Positions 1 through 8,144 of a DNA stretch of 10,958 nucleotides are shown here, in pieces. Under the pieces are notes generated by a model. It saw only the letters and a program-made list of their open reading frames with translations. It had not been told where the DNA came from and searched no databases. Source of the stretch: Euperipatoides rowelli (lineage: Eukaryota; Onychophora; Udeonychophora; Euonychophora; Peripatopsidae); NCBI GenBank assembly GCA_003024985.2, contig PXIH01S0042444.1, one strand, 5' to 3'. Position numbers and translations under genes: made by a program. The stretch's first letter is position 1. Every line of letters begins with the position of its first letter.

Positions 1-965
1 CATTTTATACAGAGGTTGATATTGAAAACTGTTTGTGAAACCGTACAATTTTAATACTGCCTTTATTTTAACTGATATTTGATTCTATTTTTTTTAAAAA
101 AAAACATCAATTTACTGAATAAAATGGGTGAAAAAATATATCATTGAAAGTGATTTTTTAATATTAAATTTTTATTGATTATACTTAATGGATTTTATTC
201 AACATTTCTTAACTAAGTATGACATATTTCATTGTGAAAATAGGAAAAGAATGACATAATGTTGGTTTTTATTTTAAATATTGTTATTAACATTTATTAT
301 TACATTTTTGATGAGTACATCAATAATTTACTATTAGTTTTATTTTAAACTTTCTTTTAATCTGTCCAGTTTATTTTTGTGATAACTTTAATAAAATGCA
401 TTTGATTTCAAAAATATTTGGTAGAAATTTTTGGTTTTTGCTGGAATCTAATAAAGGGGTGGGGTGTTGTTAGGGAAACAGATAATGAATAAGTGTTGTA
501 GTGATGATACCCTGGTTTATCCACTGGGATATAAAGATAAAGTATGCCAAATTTGGTGAATAATAGTCAAATTGCCGAGATTTGTATAGTGAACTTACCA
601 TACATACTGCACATAGTCATGCACACACTTGTATATTAAAAAATAATTTCAATAACCAAATTAAATTTAATCTCATATCAACTGACAAGATTTTAAGAAT
701 TTTGTTGTTCTTAAGAAGATAGATTACTCCACATGATTGATAATAGGGTTTAATGCTGATGCCTTATAAACAAGAAGAGCTTTTCAGGGGGTTCTCTGCC
801 TGACTGTGGATAATTCAGCTCAATTATTACATATTACAGGAACTAAGCAGTAAGATTGACAAATGACCAGCTTAGATGCCACCGCTTAGTTCTATTTTTC
901 TTGCTTTGTAAACAATAACCGTGACATCTAATCTCACTGAATACTTAATGTTTAATATAATCAAT
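1..965. other. A/T-rich DNA, no gene seen
   Basis: No reading frame of useful length and no clear repeat structure are visible. Short A and T runs are common. On the minus strand, positions 591-596 read as GTAAGT, a good 5' splice-donor match, but no convincing coding exon lies upstream of it on that strand. The stretch is best read as intergenic or intronic DNA. Confidence 0.6.
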
Positions 966-984
966 TAATAATAATAATAATAAT
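966..984. repeat. (TAA)n microsatellite
   Basis: About six uninterrupted TAA triplets are visible. This is a short, ordinary microsatellite in an A/T-rich background. Confidence 0.85.
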
Positions 985-1054
985 CATGATGAACGATTTT
1001 TCCCCTTGAATATTTAAAGTTATATCAGAAATATAAACAAAATGTTAGAAATTT

Positions 1055-1079
1055 AAAAAAAAAAAAAAACTTTTTTTTT
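1055..1079. repeat. A15-C-T9 homopolymer pair
   Basis: Fifteen A are followed by a single C and nine T, giving a small self-complementary tract. Such poly(dA:dT) tracts usually disfavour nucleosomes; no element end or poly(A) tail with a target duplication could be tied to it. Confidence 0.8.
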
Positions 1080-1398
1080 CTCTATTTGTTGAATGAAAAA
1101 TGTGAGTAAATTTAAATATAAGAAAATCTTATATCAAGATGACATTAATGAAATGTTCTCATTTAGTTGATCTTATTAAACTTAATGTTTTAAACAATAA
1201 AATCTAGCGTTAAATATTTATTTTTAGTATATTCTTTCCTCCATTTAGTTTTGATGGTATCTAGTAGTTTTTAATAATTTCAAAGCTTAAAAATCAGATG
1301 AAAATACTGTATGTCTACTAACTATTATTTTAAAAAAATTCTACAATCACTTGCATTTTGAGAAAAGCTAAGGAAAAAGAACTAAGGTAATTGTACAG
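1080..1398. other. A/T-rich DNA, no gene seen
   Basis: Nothing beyond A/T-rich unique-looking sequence was recognised between the homopolymer pair and the minisatellite. Confidence 0.55.
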
Positions 1399-2048
1399 AA
1401 ATTGCTGTTGCTTGCATAATGACTAATCTACTAATAGATTGACATATTGCAATTCTCCTCATTTTATCTTTGTAATAAAGAATTGCTTTGTCTTCCATAA
1501 TGGTCAATCTGCTAATGTATTGGCATATTGCAGTTCTACTCTGTTTATCTTTGTGATGAAGAATTGCTGTGGCTACCATAATGGTCAATCTACTAATTGA
1601 TTGGTATATTGCAGTTCTCCTCTGTTTATCTTTNGAATTGCTGTGGCTACCATAATGGTCAATCTACTAATTGATTGGTATATTGCAGTTCTCCTCTGTT
1701 TATCTTTGTGATGAAGAATTGCTGTGGCTTCCATAATGGTCTATCTGCTAATGGATTGGCCTATTGCAGTTCTCCTCTGTTTATCTTTGTGATGAAGGAT
1801 TGCTGTGGTTTCTATAATAGTCACTCTACTAATGGATTGGTATATTCCAGTTCTCCCCATTTTATCTTTGCAACAAAGAATTGATGTGGCTTCCATAATG
1901 GTCAATCTGCTAATGGATTAACATGTTGCAGTTATCTTCATTTTATCTTTGAAATAAAAAATTGTTGTGGCTTCCATAATAATTGTCAATCTGCTAATGG
2001 TTGACATATTGTAGTACTCCTCTTTTATATCTGCGATAAACAAATTCC
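1399..2048. repeat. 81-bp minisatellite, about eight units
   Basis: A tandem array is anchored by the word ATAAT at 1416, 1497, 1578, 1652, 1733, 1814, 1895 and 1976. The spacing is 81 bp every time except 74 bp across the N at 1634. Each unit carries, in order, ATAATGGTCAATCT, CTAATGGATTG, CATATTGCAGTTCTCC, TTTATCTTTG and GAATTGCTGTGGCTTCC, with scattered substitutions. The central units (1497-1810) are closest to one another and the outer ones more diverged, which is the usual pattern of unequal exchange. Because 81 is 27 codons, stop-free frames persist from unit to unit, for example 1675-1884 on the plus strand and 1382-1588 on the minus strand. These are judged to be by-products, since other units carry stops and no start context or splice signals accompany them. 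Confidence 0.93.
1634..1634. other. Ambiguous base (N) at a probable assembly join
   Basis: The single N lies inside the minisatellite. The 73 bp to its left (1561-1633) and the 73 bp to its right (1635-1707) are identical base for base. The eight bases normally found between TTTATCTTT and GAATTG in a unit are missing here. The pattern fits two contigs that overlap but were joined with a placeholder, so one unit may be counted twice. Confidence 0.75.
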
Positions 2049-2593
2049 CCAAAGGAGAAAAATAAATATGTTACAACGATATAAATGGAGATTGATGTAC
2101 GGATGATAATAATATTTCACTTAAAGTGTAAAGATCCTAACAGTATACTTGGTATATTGCAATTGATTATTGATTTGGTGTCTTTACTGTGAAAATGATT
2201 AAAAGTTCTACTCGTAAGCTTGCATCATGACAGAACTGATATATCTTTCATGTATTTTAATCATTTGTTGCTTATTCTGAATTACAGTAAATGATTAAAT
2301 ATGCAATTCAATGATTAACTTGTGTCAATGTTAGGTGTTTGTCATTAATATACAGCAAATAAGAAGAGAGAAAAATATCATGTTTACTAAGTATTGGATG
2401 ATGTGCTTGTTGTTTGTTTATTACAAAAATGCAGCAAATACATATGAGGATGAAAGGGTTAAACCTTTGATCTGGAGACACATCTGTCATCACTTCTAGG
2501 ATTTTTATTTTAGGCAATGTGACCAAACCAGATTGTTGCTCACTTTTTTCTTTGTGTTCATGCTTGTAATTCCCCAATCAGAATCTAGCACCC
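2049..2593. other. A/T-rich DNA with a minus-strand open stretch of doubtful meaning
   Basis: No gene is recognised. On the minus strand a frame is open from 2577 down to 2308 (89 codons) but it begins with TTG directly after a TGA stop, has no ATG near its start, and its translation matches no family I know. It is basic at the start and hydrophobic and cysteine-rich in the middle. I treat it as chance. A TTAA followed on the minus strand by CCCTTTCATCC at 2448-2462 looks like a piggyBac-type end, but no partner end was found. Confidence 0.45.
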
Positions 2594-2733
2594 AAAATGC
2601 ATTGCGACCAGAATGGTAGTGACATCATATTGGGTGATTGAATCGGCCTTTTCTCACTACTGACGAACTTGATATAGAAAGTTTGGTTGCTCTAGCTCCT
2701 TGTTGTCCATTCTGATTGCCATTCACTGCATTT
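2594..2733. repeat. Imperfect inverted repeat in a locally GC-richer island
   Basis: The left arm (2594-2623) contains CCAAAATGCATTGCGACC and CAGAATGG. The reverse complement of the right arm (about 2701-2737) contains CCAAATGCAGTG, AATGGCAATCAGAATGG and ACAACAAG. The arms match in blocks with small insertions, so this is an old foldback or a chance similarity. The island also contains TGACATCA (CRE-like) and ATTGGG (reversed CCAAT) around 2619-2635, so a promoter-like reading is possible. Neither explanation is proven. Confidence 0.35.
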
Positions 2734-2816
2734 GGCAAAATGGCCACCAAGGTGTGGCAAAAGTTTATATAATTTTTTTTCAATTTTATTTTGACGAGTC
2801 TGAAAAAAATATGTTG

Positions 2817-2980
2817 TAGCTTCTGAGATCCAGATTTATATTGTGCACAGATGGGCAGACATATTAACCAATCAAATTTGTAATTTGTATTATTTCCAGG
2901 ACTTGTATAGATGAACCTAATGCGGAATATTAGCTTTTAAGGATCCAGAATTATATTATACACAGACAGACAGTAAGACA
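2817..2980. repeat. Diverged 50-bp direct repeat, period 114 bp
   Basis: Two copies, 2817-2866 and 2931-2980, share TAGCTT, GATCCAGA, TTATATT, CACAGA and CAGACA in the same order and spacing, with roughly a quarter of positions changed. The second copy ends in a short CAGA-rich run. It could be a tandem relic or two subrepeats of an old transposable element; no family was recognised. Confidence 0.6.
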
Positions 2981-2984
2981 AAGT

Positions 2985-3632
2985 GAAAAATTATGGCTTT
3001 TCTTTTAAATGCTGTAAAGTGGTTATTGGGGAATTTTACTGAATTAATTTCGATTTTTTGCATTAACCTAAGGATATAATGAATCAGCCTGTCCTTCAAC
3101 CTAATGTGACTTTCCAGAACCTAATATTAAAATAAAATAAACACCTTGATACATAAAGTTGTAAAGATAATAAATTTGTCAAAAGTAATTAACATATTTA
3201 ATTTTTAAATACAGCTTCAGTTATTACACATTGAATTAAATTTACATTTTACATTCAATTATCGTTGTTTTATTTGCTATAATTTTTTTTTCTCAGACTT
3301 TGATCATCTTTTGTTTCTTGTATTTGTATTGTGCATGCGTGTGGGAATCAATGTGATGACAAGGCGTATTTTTTTTCTCTTATTCAATATAACTTATACC
3401 ACCATCAGCTTCATAAAAGTCCTCCCCCACCTCCCCTATGATCTTTTCTACATGCCAAAACCATATTGTATGTTATTTTAATAATTGATATCTTCTCTCA
3501 AGTAACTGATTTCTTGGCATAATTTCTATTTAATTAGATTATTTTTTTTAATTTGTTTTTATCAAAGTCCAATCACTTCATTGTTGATAAAAGAAAAACG
3601 ACAGATTTTTTTATAAAATCCTAGGCTAATGT
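2985..3632. other. A/T-rich DNA, no gene seen
   Basis: No long frame, element end or RNA gene was recognised. A short pyrimidine-rich, C-rich patch at 3419-3436 stands out only by composition. Confidence 0.55.
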
Positions 3633-3700
3633 AAAAAAAAAAAAAATCTTCTTCCCATAATTAAAAATGAGAAGGAATAAACTTTTTTTTTTTTTTTTTT
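3633..3700. repeat. A14 and T18 runs in inverted arrangement
   Basis: A14 (3633-3646) followed by CTTCTTCC and GAGAAGGAA followed by T18 (3683-3700) can pair as an A/T-rich hairpin with a short purine/pyrimidine extension. No terminal repeat or target duplication was found, so this is probably slippage-prone simple sequence. Confidence 0.6.
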
Positions 3701-4036
3701 GCTTATTCTTTTTTACATTTCTAATAATGAATTGATTAATTATATATGCAAATTGTCTTGATGGTTCATTTCACATCTTTCTAAAGTTGTTTACACGAAT
3801 TCAAATATTTTAATGCAATCCTTTTATTGATTTATGCAGCAAAAATCCTTTGCCAGATTAAATTTTATAATTACATCAAGTTTCTGTGAAAAGAGTGATT
3901 TAATTAATATGAATGGCTTTTATGATTATGTAATGCGTGGAGCTTCAATACAATCCTCTCCATGCTGAAAGCAGTTTGAAATTGATAATATACATTATGT
4001 ATTAATAATTTTATAAAAGGTATTCATATTTACTAA
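3701..4036. other. A/T-rich DNA, no gene seen
   Basis: I recognise no gene, repeat family or RNA in this stretch between the T run and the trinucleotide tract. Confidence 0.55.
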
Positions 4037-4237
4037 TGATTATTATTTTTGTTATCCCTGTTATTATTATTATTATCATCATCATCATCATCATCACCAC
4101 CATCTGCACCATACATCACTGCCGATGTCCCAACCACTACCACCACCATCTTTATTATTGTCAAATTTATTGTCATCATCACCAACCTTATGATGATGAT
4201 CATCAGCAGCAGCTTGATCATCATCATCATTATTTTT
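4037..4237. repeat. Compound ATT/ATC/ACC trinucleotide tract
   Basis: A pure core of ATT triplets (about 4062-4075) runs into ATC triplets (about 4076-4097), then ACC, CAC and TGC variants, with a second ATC/GAT-rich part at 4172-4237. All three frames on each strand are long because the tract is triplet-periodic. The resulting poly-Ile, poly-His, poly-Ser or poly-Asp translations (4033-4270) are artefacts of composition. Positions 4191-4202 and 4215-4226 are perfect 12-bp complements around a 12-nt loop with three CAG units. Confidence 0.93.
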
Positions 4238-4940
4238 AAGCTAAGAGCTGCTGTCACTGCAATCACTTAGTTATAAACCATATATTATTTAAGTTTCTAA
4301 AACAGCTGGTAATTCCAGCCTGACGCTTAAAACTATTACACCAGTAATCTAGAAGTTTAAAAAAAAAAAGTAATTGAATTAAAGTTACTTGCTTATAAGA
4401 GTAAATGAGTAGTTAATCACTATAATTAAGTAATTGTGTTTTAAATAAATTACTCTACACTGTTGATTTTAACGGAAAATGAGTCATTGTGATCGGACTG
4501 CATCAGCTGGTAGTCTTGAAATTGAGCAAAGTTTTGACTGTGATTCATAATTACTTGTAATTCGATTGCAATGCCAAACAGGAACAGTGCTATTTTGACA
4601 TGTAAATGGATTATGATTTTGCGCAAAATAAATTGAGAATCTTTAAAATGAAAGATTTTTTGATAGCATTACATTCTGATTGTCGTGTTTAGAAATATAT
4701 GTGCAGAACATGTTAAACGACAATGCATACATCCATTGAATGAGAAGCGCCTGCAACTAGGCCAATTTACCTGCTAGTAAGTTCAACTTTGAAATCATTC
4801 TTTCCGACTCAAGGACTATTTCTATATGTCTATTCCAACATTTGATGATTTATTACATTTAACTCGTGGCTACAAAAACAAACATGTGATTTAGAAATGC
4901 AGTTGGCAACATGTAGCCTACATATAGTCTTAAACGCACA
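4238..4940. other. A/T-rich DNA, no gene seen
   Basis: No gene is recognised. Positions 4680-4930 are somewhat less A/T-rich and contain the TAGCCTACAT word common in this genome, but no frame, splice pair or repeat end could be supported. Confidence 0.5.
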
Positions 4941-4962
4941 ATAAATAAATAAATAAATAAAT
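4941..4962. repeat. (AAAT)n microsatellite
   Basis: About five tandem AAAT units are followed by an AT-rich tail. It is an ordinary tetranucleotide microsatellite. Confidence 0.85.
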
Positions 4963-5240
4963 ATATAATTATAACAAAGCTGTATATTAAAAACATACAT
5001 TACAGCGTATTCAATTAATCTTTATTCAGTTTAACTTATAAACAACAATCTTACATCTCTTTAGACAATTTCTCATCTTAATGTTTTTAAAAAATTATTA
5101 TTGTCTCTAAATAAAAATATTTTTCTGTGCGCGTTTTAACTGAATAAAAAGCAAATAAATAAAAAATTATGCAATTTATTAAAAGGGAAATGATATTTAA
5201 ATTCATTTTAAAATGTTTTTGTTATTTTGAATAGCCAAAT
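4963..5240. other. A/T-rich DNA, no gene seen
   Basis: This stretch is very A/T-rich with no long frame, splice pair or repeat unit. It leads into the AATGTAG cores. Confidence 0.5.
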
Positions 5241-5241
5241 T

Positions 5242-5482
5242 GTGCGATTCAACCGCTAATGTAGACATAACTTCGAAAACAAATTAAATAATCAGCTACT
5301 ATGCTCAAAACTCAAAATTAATTACCTTTGCGATCCTGCAATTCGATCCCAACCTTTTACGATCGAGACTATTGAATCTCTAAATGTAGGCAACCTCGTC
5401 ATAAGATACAAGGTGTTGAAATTTGTCGATCTGATTTCAACGATTTGATCATGTGATCCAATCGCAAGTGTAGAGCCGGCTT
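5242..5482. repeat. Three degenerate copies of an AATGTAG core
   Basis: Core copies lie at about 5242-5275, 5365-5398 and 5453-5482. Each has a GA-starting purine/pyrimidine segment (GCGATTCAACCGC, GACTATTGAATCTC, GATCCAATCGC), then AATGTAGAC, AATGTAGGC or AGTGTAGAGC, then a C/T-rich tail. The intervening DNA has further GATC/CGAT words, so this patch is richer in G+C than its surroundings. Spaced subrepeats of this kind are common inside MITEs, but I found no matching outer ends, so the element is unclassified and probably degraded. Confidence 0.45.
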
Positions 5483-5510
5483 AAAGTTATCAATTACAAG
5501 TAGAGGAGAC

Positions 5511-5699
5511 GGGTTGAATGGGACATTTTTCATTTTTGATGTCTAGCTTCAATACTATTTATGCTAGAGATAAAAGCTTGACTGATTATGTTATAATTTA
5601 TCAATCTACAATATTGTAATACATTTTCCCCCAACTATAATAGTTTTGAAGTTATAAGCATTTCTCTGGACCTTTAAGAATTGTCCCATTCAACCCCGG
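5511..5699. repeat. Possible 189-bp MITE unit inside the larger element
   Basis: GGGTTGAATGGGACA at 5511-5525 is inverted at 5682-5697 as TGTCCCATTCAACCCC, bounding an A/T-rich core. It could be a complete small copy of the family, or simply two of the subterminal motifs of the 1.3-kb element. Confidence 0.5.
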
Positions 5700-5718
5700 T
5701 CCGGGGTTGGATGGGACA
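5682..5718. repeat. Near-perfect 37-bp palindrome
   Basis: Eighteen-base arms (5682-5699 and 5701-5718) pair with one mismatch around a single T at 5700. It is a head-to-head junction of two copies of the TGTCCCATTCAACCCC motif. It is followed by GGACAGCATA repeated twice (5714-5733) and then a third motif copy. Confidence 0.9.
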
Positions 5719-6399
5719 GCATAGGACAGCATAGGGGTTGAATGGGACATTTAGTAATTCTCCATAAAACATTTTATTTGGTTGAATATTTTTTTAAATC
5801 AATTTGTGTTACATTAAATCATGAATTTTATACAATAATTCACAGAGTTTAGACAAAGTTATCTGATTGAAAAACTTGAAAAATTCAATTGTAACTTGGA
5901 ACAACAAAAAGTAAAAGAAATTAATAAAAAATAATCTAGTCTTTAAAATAAGTACCATATAGTTAATAATATATTCTATGCACCTAGCAAGTTTCCTACA
6001 ATTGTCAAGTTTATGTATCAAATTGAATGAATATTTTATATGTAAAAGTTATATTATCAAAGGATTAGTTTCTCCTGTTCAACAATCTATAATAGAAAAA
6101 AAATTCTAAACATGCTACTGTATAGCCTATTTCAAATTATTTCCTTGCAAAAAAAGAAAGGCTGTAACTTATTATATAGGTATAAACTCATTTATTTATT
6201 ACCTTATCTAATATGTTTTTAAATATGAAGCTGAAATTATTTTTTTTAAACCTATCAAAAAATATTTCTTTGTTGTTGGTTTATATTGTATAAGCTGTAT
6301 TTTTCAAATATAATTTGTCTGCAATCTATTACATCATTATGAAATCACAATGCTTTTATAAAACAATGCAAATATTACAAAGAAAAAAAAAGAAAATTA

Positions 6400-6427
6400 G
6401 GGTTGAATGGGGTGTCACATTCAACCC
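6400..6427. repeat. Inverted repeat of GGGTTGAATG
   Basis: GGGTTGAATG (6400-6409) and CATTCAACCC (6418-6427) are perfect 10-bp arms around an 8-base loop. A further minus-oriented copy (6437-6452) follows. These are internal copies of the end motif of the 5503-6806 element. Confidence 0.9.
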
Positions 6428-6815
6428 CAATTTTTTTGTCCTATTCAACCCTAACACATACAAGTAAAAACAAAAGTAGGCTTATCTACCATTTGCAATC
6501 ATAAATCAAAATTTGTTAGTATTCATTTAAAGGACATTTAGTTTATTTGATTTTGACATTTCAACTTAATTTCTGCATGCCTACATCATACATACAGTTT
6601 ATGATGAATTGAGAATGTTCAAGAAAACTTACTTTGGGTAGTCAAAACGGAAACCACACAGCTGCTGCAACAGAAATCAAGCAATGCAAAATCAAAATGA
6701 ATGATAAGAAGTTGACAAGTAGTGACACTTTTCTGCTGTATTAGATTTTTTTTCATTATTGTTTGGGAGAAAAAGACAATGCCCCATTCAACCCCACTCT
6801 CCCCCCTAAGTTTAA

Positions 6816-6832
6816 CCTTCGAGCGGGCGTGC
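6816..6832 (+). repeat. Left terminal inverted repeat of the TTAA element
   Basis: The sequence CCTTCGAGCGGGCGTGC lies directly after TTAA. It pairs with the right terminal repeat at 8128-8144 with two mismatches. Confidence 0.85.
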
Positions 6833-6860
6833 ACAAATTTTTAACATGAGTAGTCGTGTG

Positions 6861-6875
6861 TCGTAATTTTTACGA
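6861..6875. repeat. Subterminal palindrome TCGTAA-TTACGA
   Basis: Perfect 6-bp arms surround a TTT loop, 45 bp inside the left end. The same TCGTAA word recurs twice near the right end, so it may be a transposase-binding motif; that role is inference from position only. Confidence 0.6.
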
Positions 6876-7065
6876 TTCATAGAATCCTATGTATAAATGT
6901 TTCTAAATATGTGTAATAATGAAATTAGAAAAAGAAACTAAATATATTTAATTGAATAATGAAAAATTTATTATCACATTTAAATAAAATATTCAATGAT
7001 ATAGCCTACCTGTATAGGCCTATATAATTTAAATCTGAAATATTAAAAAAAAAAACTAAACATAT

Positions 7066-7288
7066 TTAACACGTTTGCTGCGGGACGATTTTGCAATACT
7101 CAGTATATATGCGGAATAGTTTTTTCTTATAAAATGTATTTAGATATGATAACTTTATATAAATACTTAATATTAATTATTATGAAATGTGTAGTAGTTT
7201 TTAGGCTGCGTCTCACATCTGAGTCAGCCGCATATTGTTAATATTTCTTTTATTTTGTGCGGAATGACTCGAATCCGAGTCACACAAA
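7066..7288 (+). mobile_element. Fragment resembling the end of a second TTAA element
   Basis: TTAA (7066-7069) is followed by CACGTTTGCTGCGGGACG, an opening common among piggyBac-type ends as I remember them. Further in are TGCGGAATAG (7112-7121), a segment with CATCTGAGTCAGCCGCA (7217-7233) and TGCGGAATGACTCGAATCC then GAGTCACAC (7258-7285), which contains a perfect 7-bp palindrome TGACTCG/CGAGTCA. The TGAGTCA-GCCGCA and TGCGGAA-TGACTC segments are roughly inverted to one another. No matching outer right end was found, so it may be a nested, truncated insertion or simply the internal part of the surrounding element. Confidence 0.45.
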
Positions 7289-7297
7289 ATACTATGA

Positions 7298-7740
7298 CAA
7301 AAACTTCTATTTTTTATCAGGAATTATAATATATAAACAGAAATGATTTCCAACTAACATATTTTTTATATGATTATTTATCTAAATGTCGACATTCATT
7401 ACGCTCAAATTTACTCTATGTCCAAATAATACATTATGTTAAATATTTCAAAATCTATAACAGATAGAAAAAAACAAAAACTTCTATTTTTTATCAGGAA
7501 TTATAATATATAAACAGAAATGATTTCCAACTAACATATTTTTTTTTTTATATTTTTTTTTCTATATGTCTGCATTCATTACGCTCAAATTTACTCTAGG
7601 TCCAAATAATACATTATATTAAATATTCCAAAATCTATAACAGATAGAAAAAAAACTTAAATAGTATTTTTTATTAGGAATTTTAATATATAAAGAGTAA
7701 TGATTTCCAACAAACAGATTTTTTTTCTAAATGTCGGCTA
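7298..7740 (+). repeat. Tandem repeat, about 2.5 units of 176 bp
   Basis: Units start at 7298, 7475 and about 7650 (periods 177 and 175). Units one and two share CAAAAACTTCTATTTTTTAT, GAAATGATTTCCAACTAACA and CATTCATTACGCTCAAATTT almost without change. Differences cluster in a T-rich patch of varying length. The third copy is shorter and more diverged and ends near 7740. All copies lie within the TTAA-flanked element, so the array was either carried by it or expanded after insertion. Confidence 0.93.
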
Positions 7741-8127
7741 TAAAAAAAAGTCAGTTTATCGTACATTTTTTATTACTGTTTGTCTATTGTTGGAGATAGA
7801 ATTTTTTGGTTTTGATTTTTGAAATCTGTATTAAATTCTGATTTTAAAAATGTATGTTTATTCCTAAATGTTTTATAATATTTGTATTATGCTACCTGAA
7901 AGTCAAAATTATTACATCAGCTGGCGTGTGTCGTAAAATTTATGTCCGGACGTCTTTTTACATATAATTCGAAAAAATAACTATAAAATGGGCTATGTGC
8001 ATGGTAAAAACCTACCAATATTGTAGTGTGGAGTTAGTTTTAGGAATAGAAGACAGAGATAAACATACAAGTCCATACACATCGACACATTTTATTAAAA
8101 ATTGAATTTGTCGTAAAATTTAAGACA

Positions 8128-8144
8128 GCATGCTCGCTCGAAGG
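8128..8144 (-). repeat. Right terminal inverted repeat of the TTAA element
   Basis: Read on the minus strand it is CCTTCGAGCGAGCATGC, lying directly inside the TTAA at 8145-8148. The near identity with the left repeat suggests the insertion is not very ancient. Confidence 0.85.

Larger units (their letters stand above)
5503..6806. mobile_element. Non-autonomous DNA transposon, GGGTTGAATGGGACA ends, apparent TA flanks
   Basis: The left end reads GAGGAGACGGGTTGAATGGG then ACATT. The reverse complement of the right end reads GGGGAGAGTGGGGTTGAATG then GGGCATT, so the two ends match over about 22 bp with a few changes. TA lies directly outside each end (5501-5502 and 6807-6808), which would fit a Tc1/mariner/pogo-type target site, although two bases are weak evidence in A/T-rich DNA. 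The end motif occurs eight times: plus orientation at 5511, 5701, 5734 and 6400; minus orientation at 5682, 6418, 6437 and 6781. The interior (5752-6399) is A/T-rich with no transposase frame. It may be one element with subterminal repeats or several nested copies of one MITE family. Superfamily assignment is inference. Confidence 0.6.

Noticed and set aside
591-600. Minus-strand GTAAGT as the donor of a real exon
   Set aside because: No acceptor or coding stretch could be paired with it; single donor matches are frequent by chance.
1382-1884. Frames with a 27-residue repeat as a repeat protein
   Set aside because: The open runs follow from the 81-bp period; outer units contain stops and there is no start or splice context. 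The length regularity is kept only as a low-interest finding.
2448-2462. TTAACCCTTTCATCC (minus strand) as another piggyBac-type end
   Set aside because: No partner end with TTAA was found at any reasonable distance.
2308-2577. 89-codon minus-strand frame as a gene
   Set aside because: It starts with TTG immediately after a stop, has no ATG near its beginning and no recognisable domain.
4033-4270. Overlapping frames on both strands encoding poly-Ile/Ser/His/Asp runs
   Set aside because: They are translations of a triplet microsatellite; any frame of such a tract is stop-free.
5809-6021. 70-codon minus-strand frame inside the 5503-6806 element
   Set aside because: It is rich in Phe, Leu, Ile and Asn, as expected from A/T-rich DNA, and has no transposase motif.
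7263-7284. CTCGAATCC resembling a tRNA T-loop
   Set aside because: The flanks form a 7-bp palindrome unlike a tRNA T-arm, and no D-arm, anticodon arm or acceptor stem is present.
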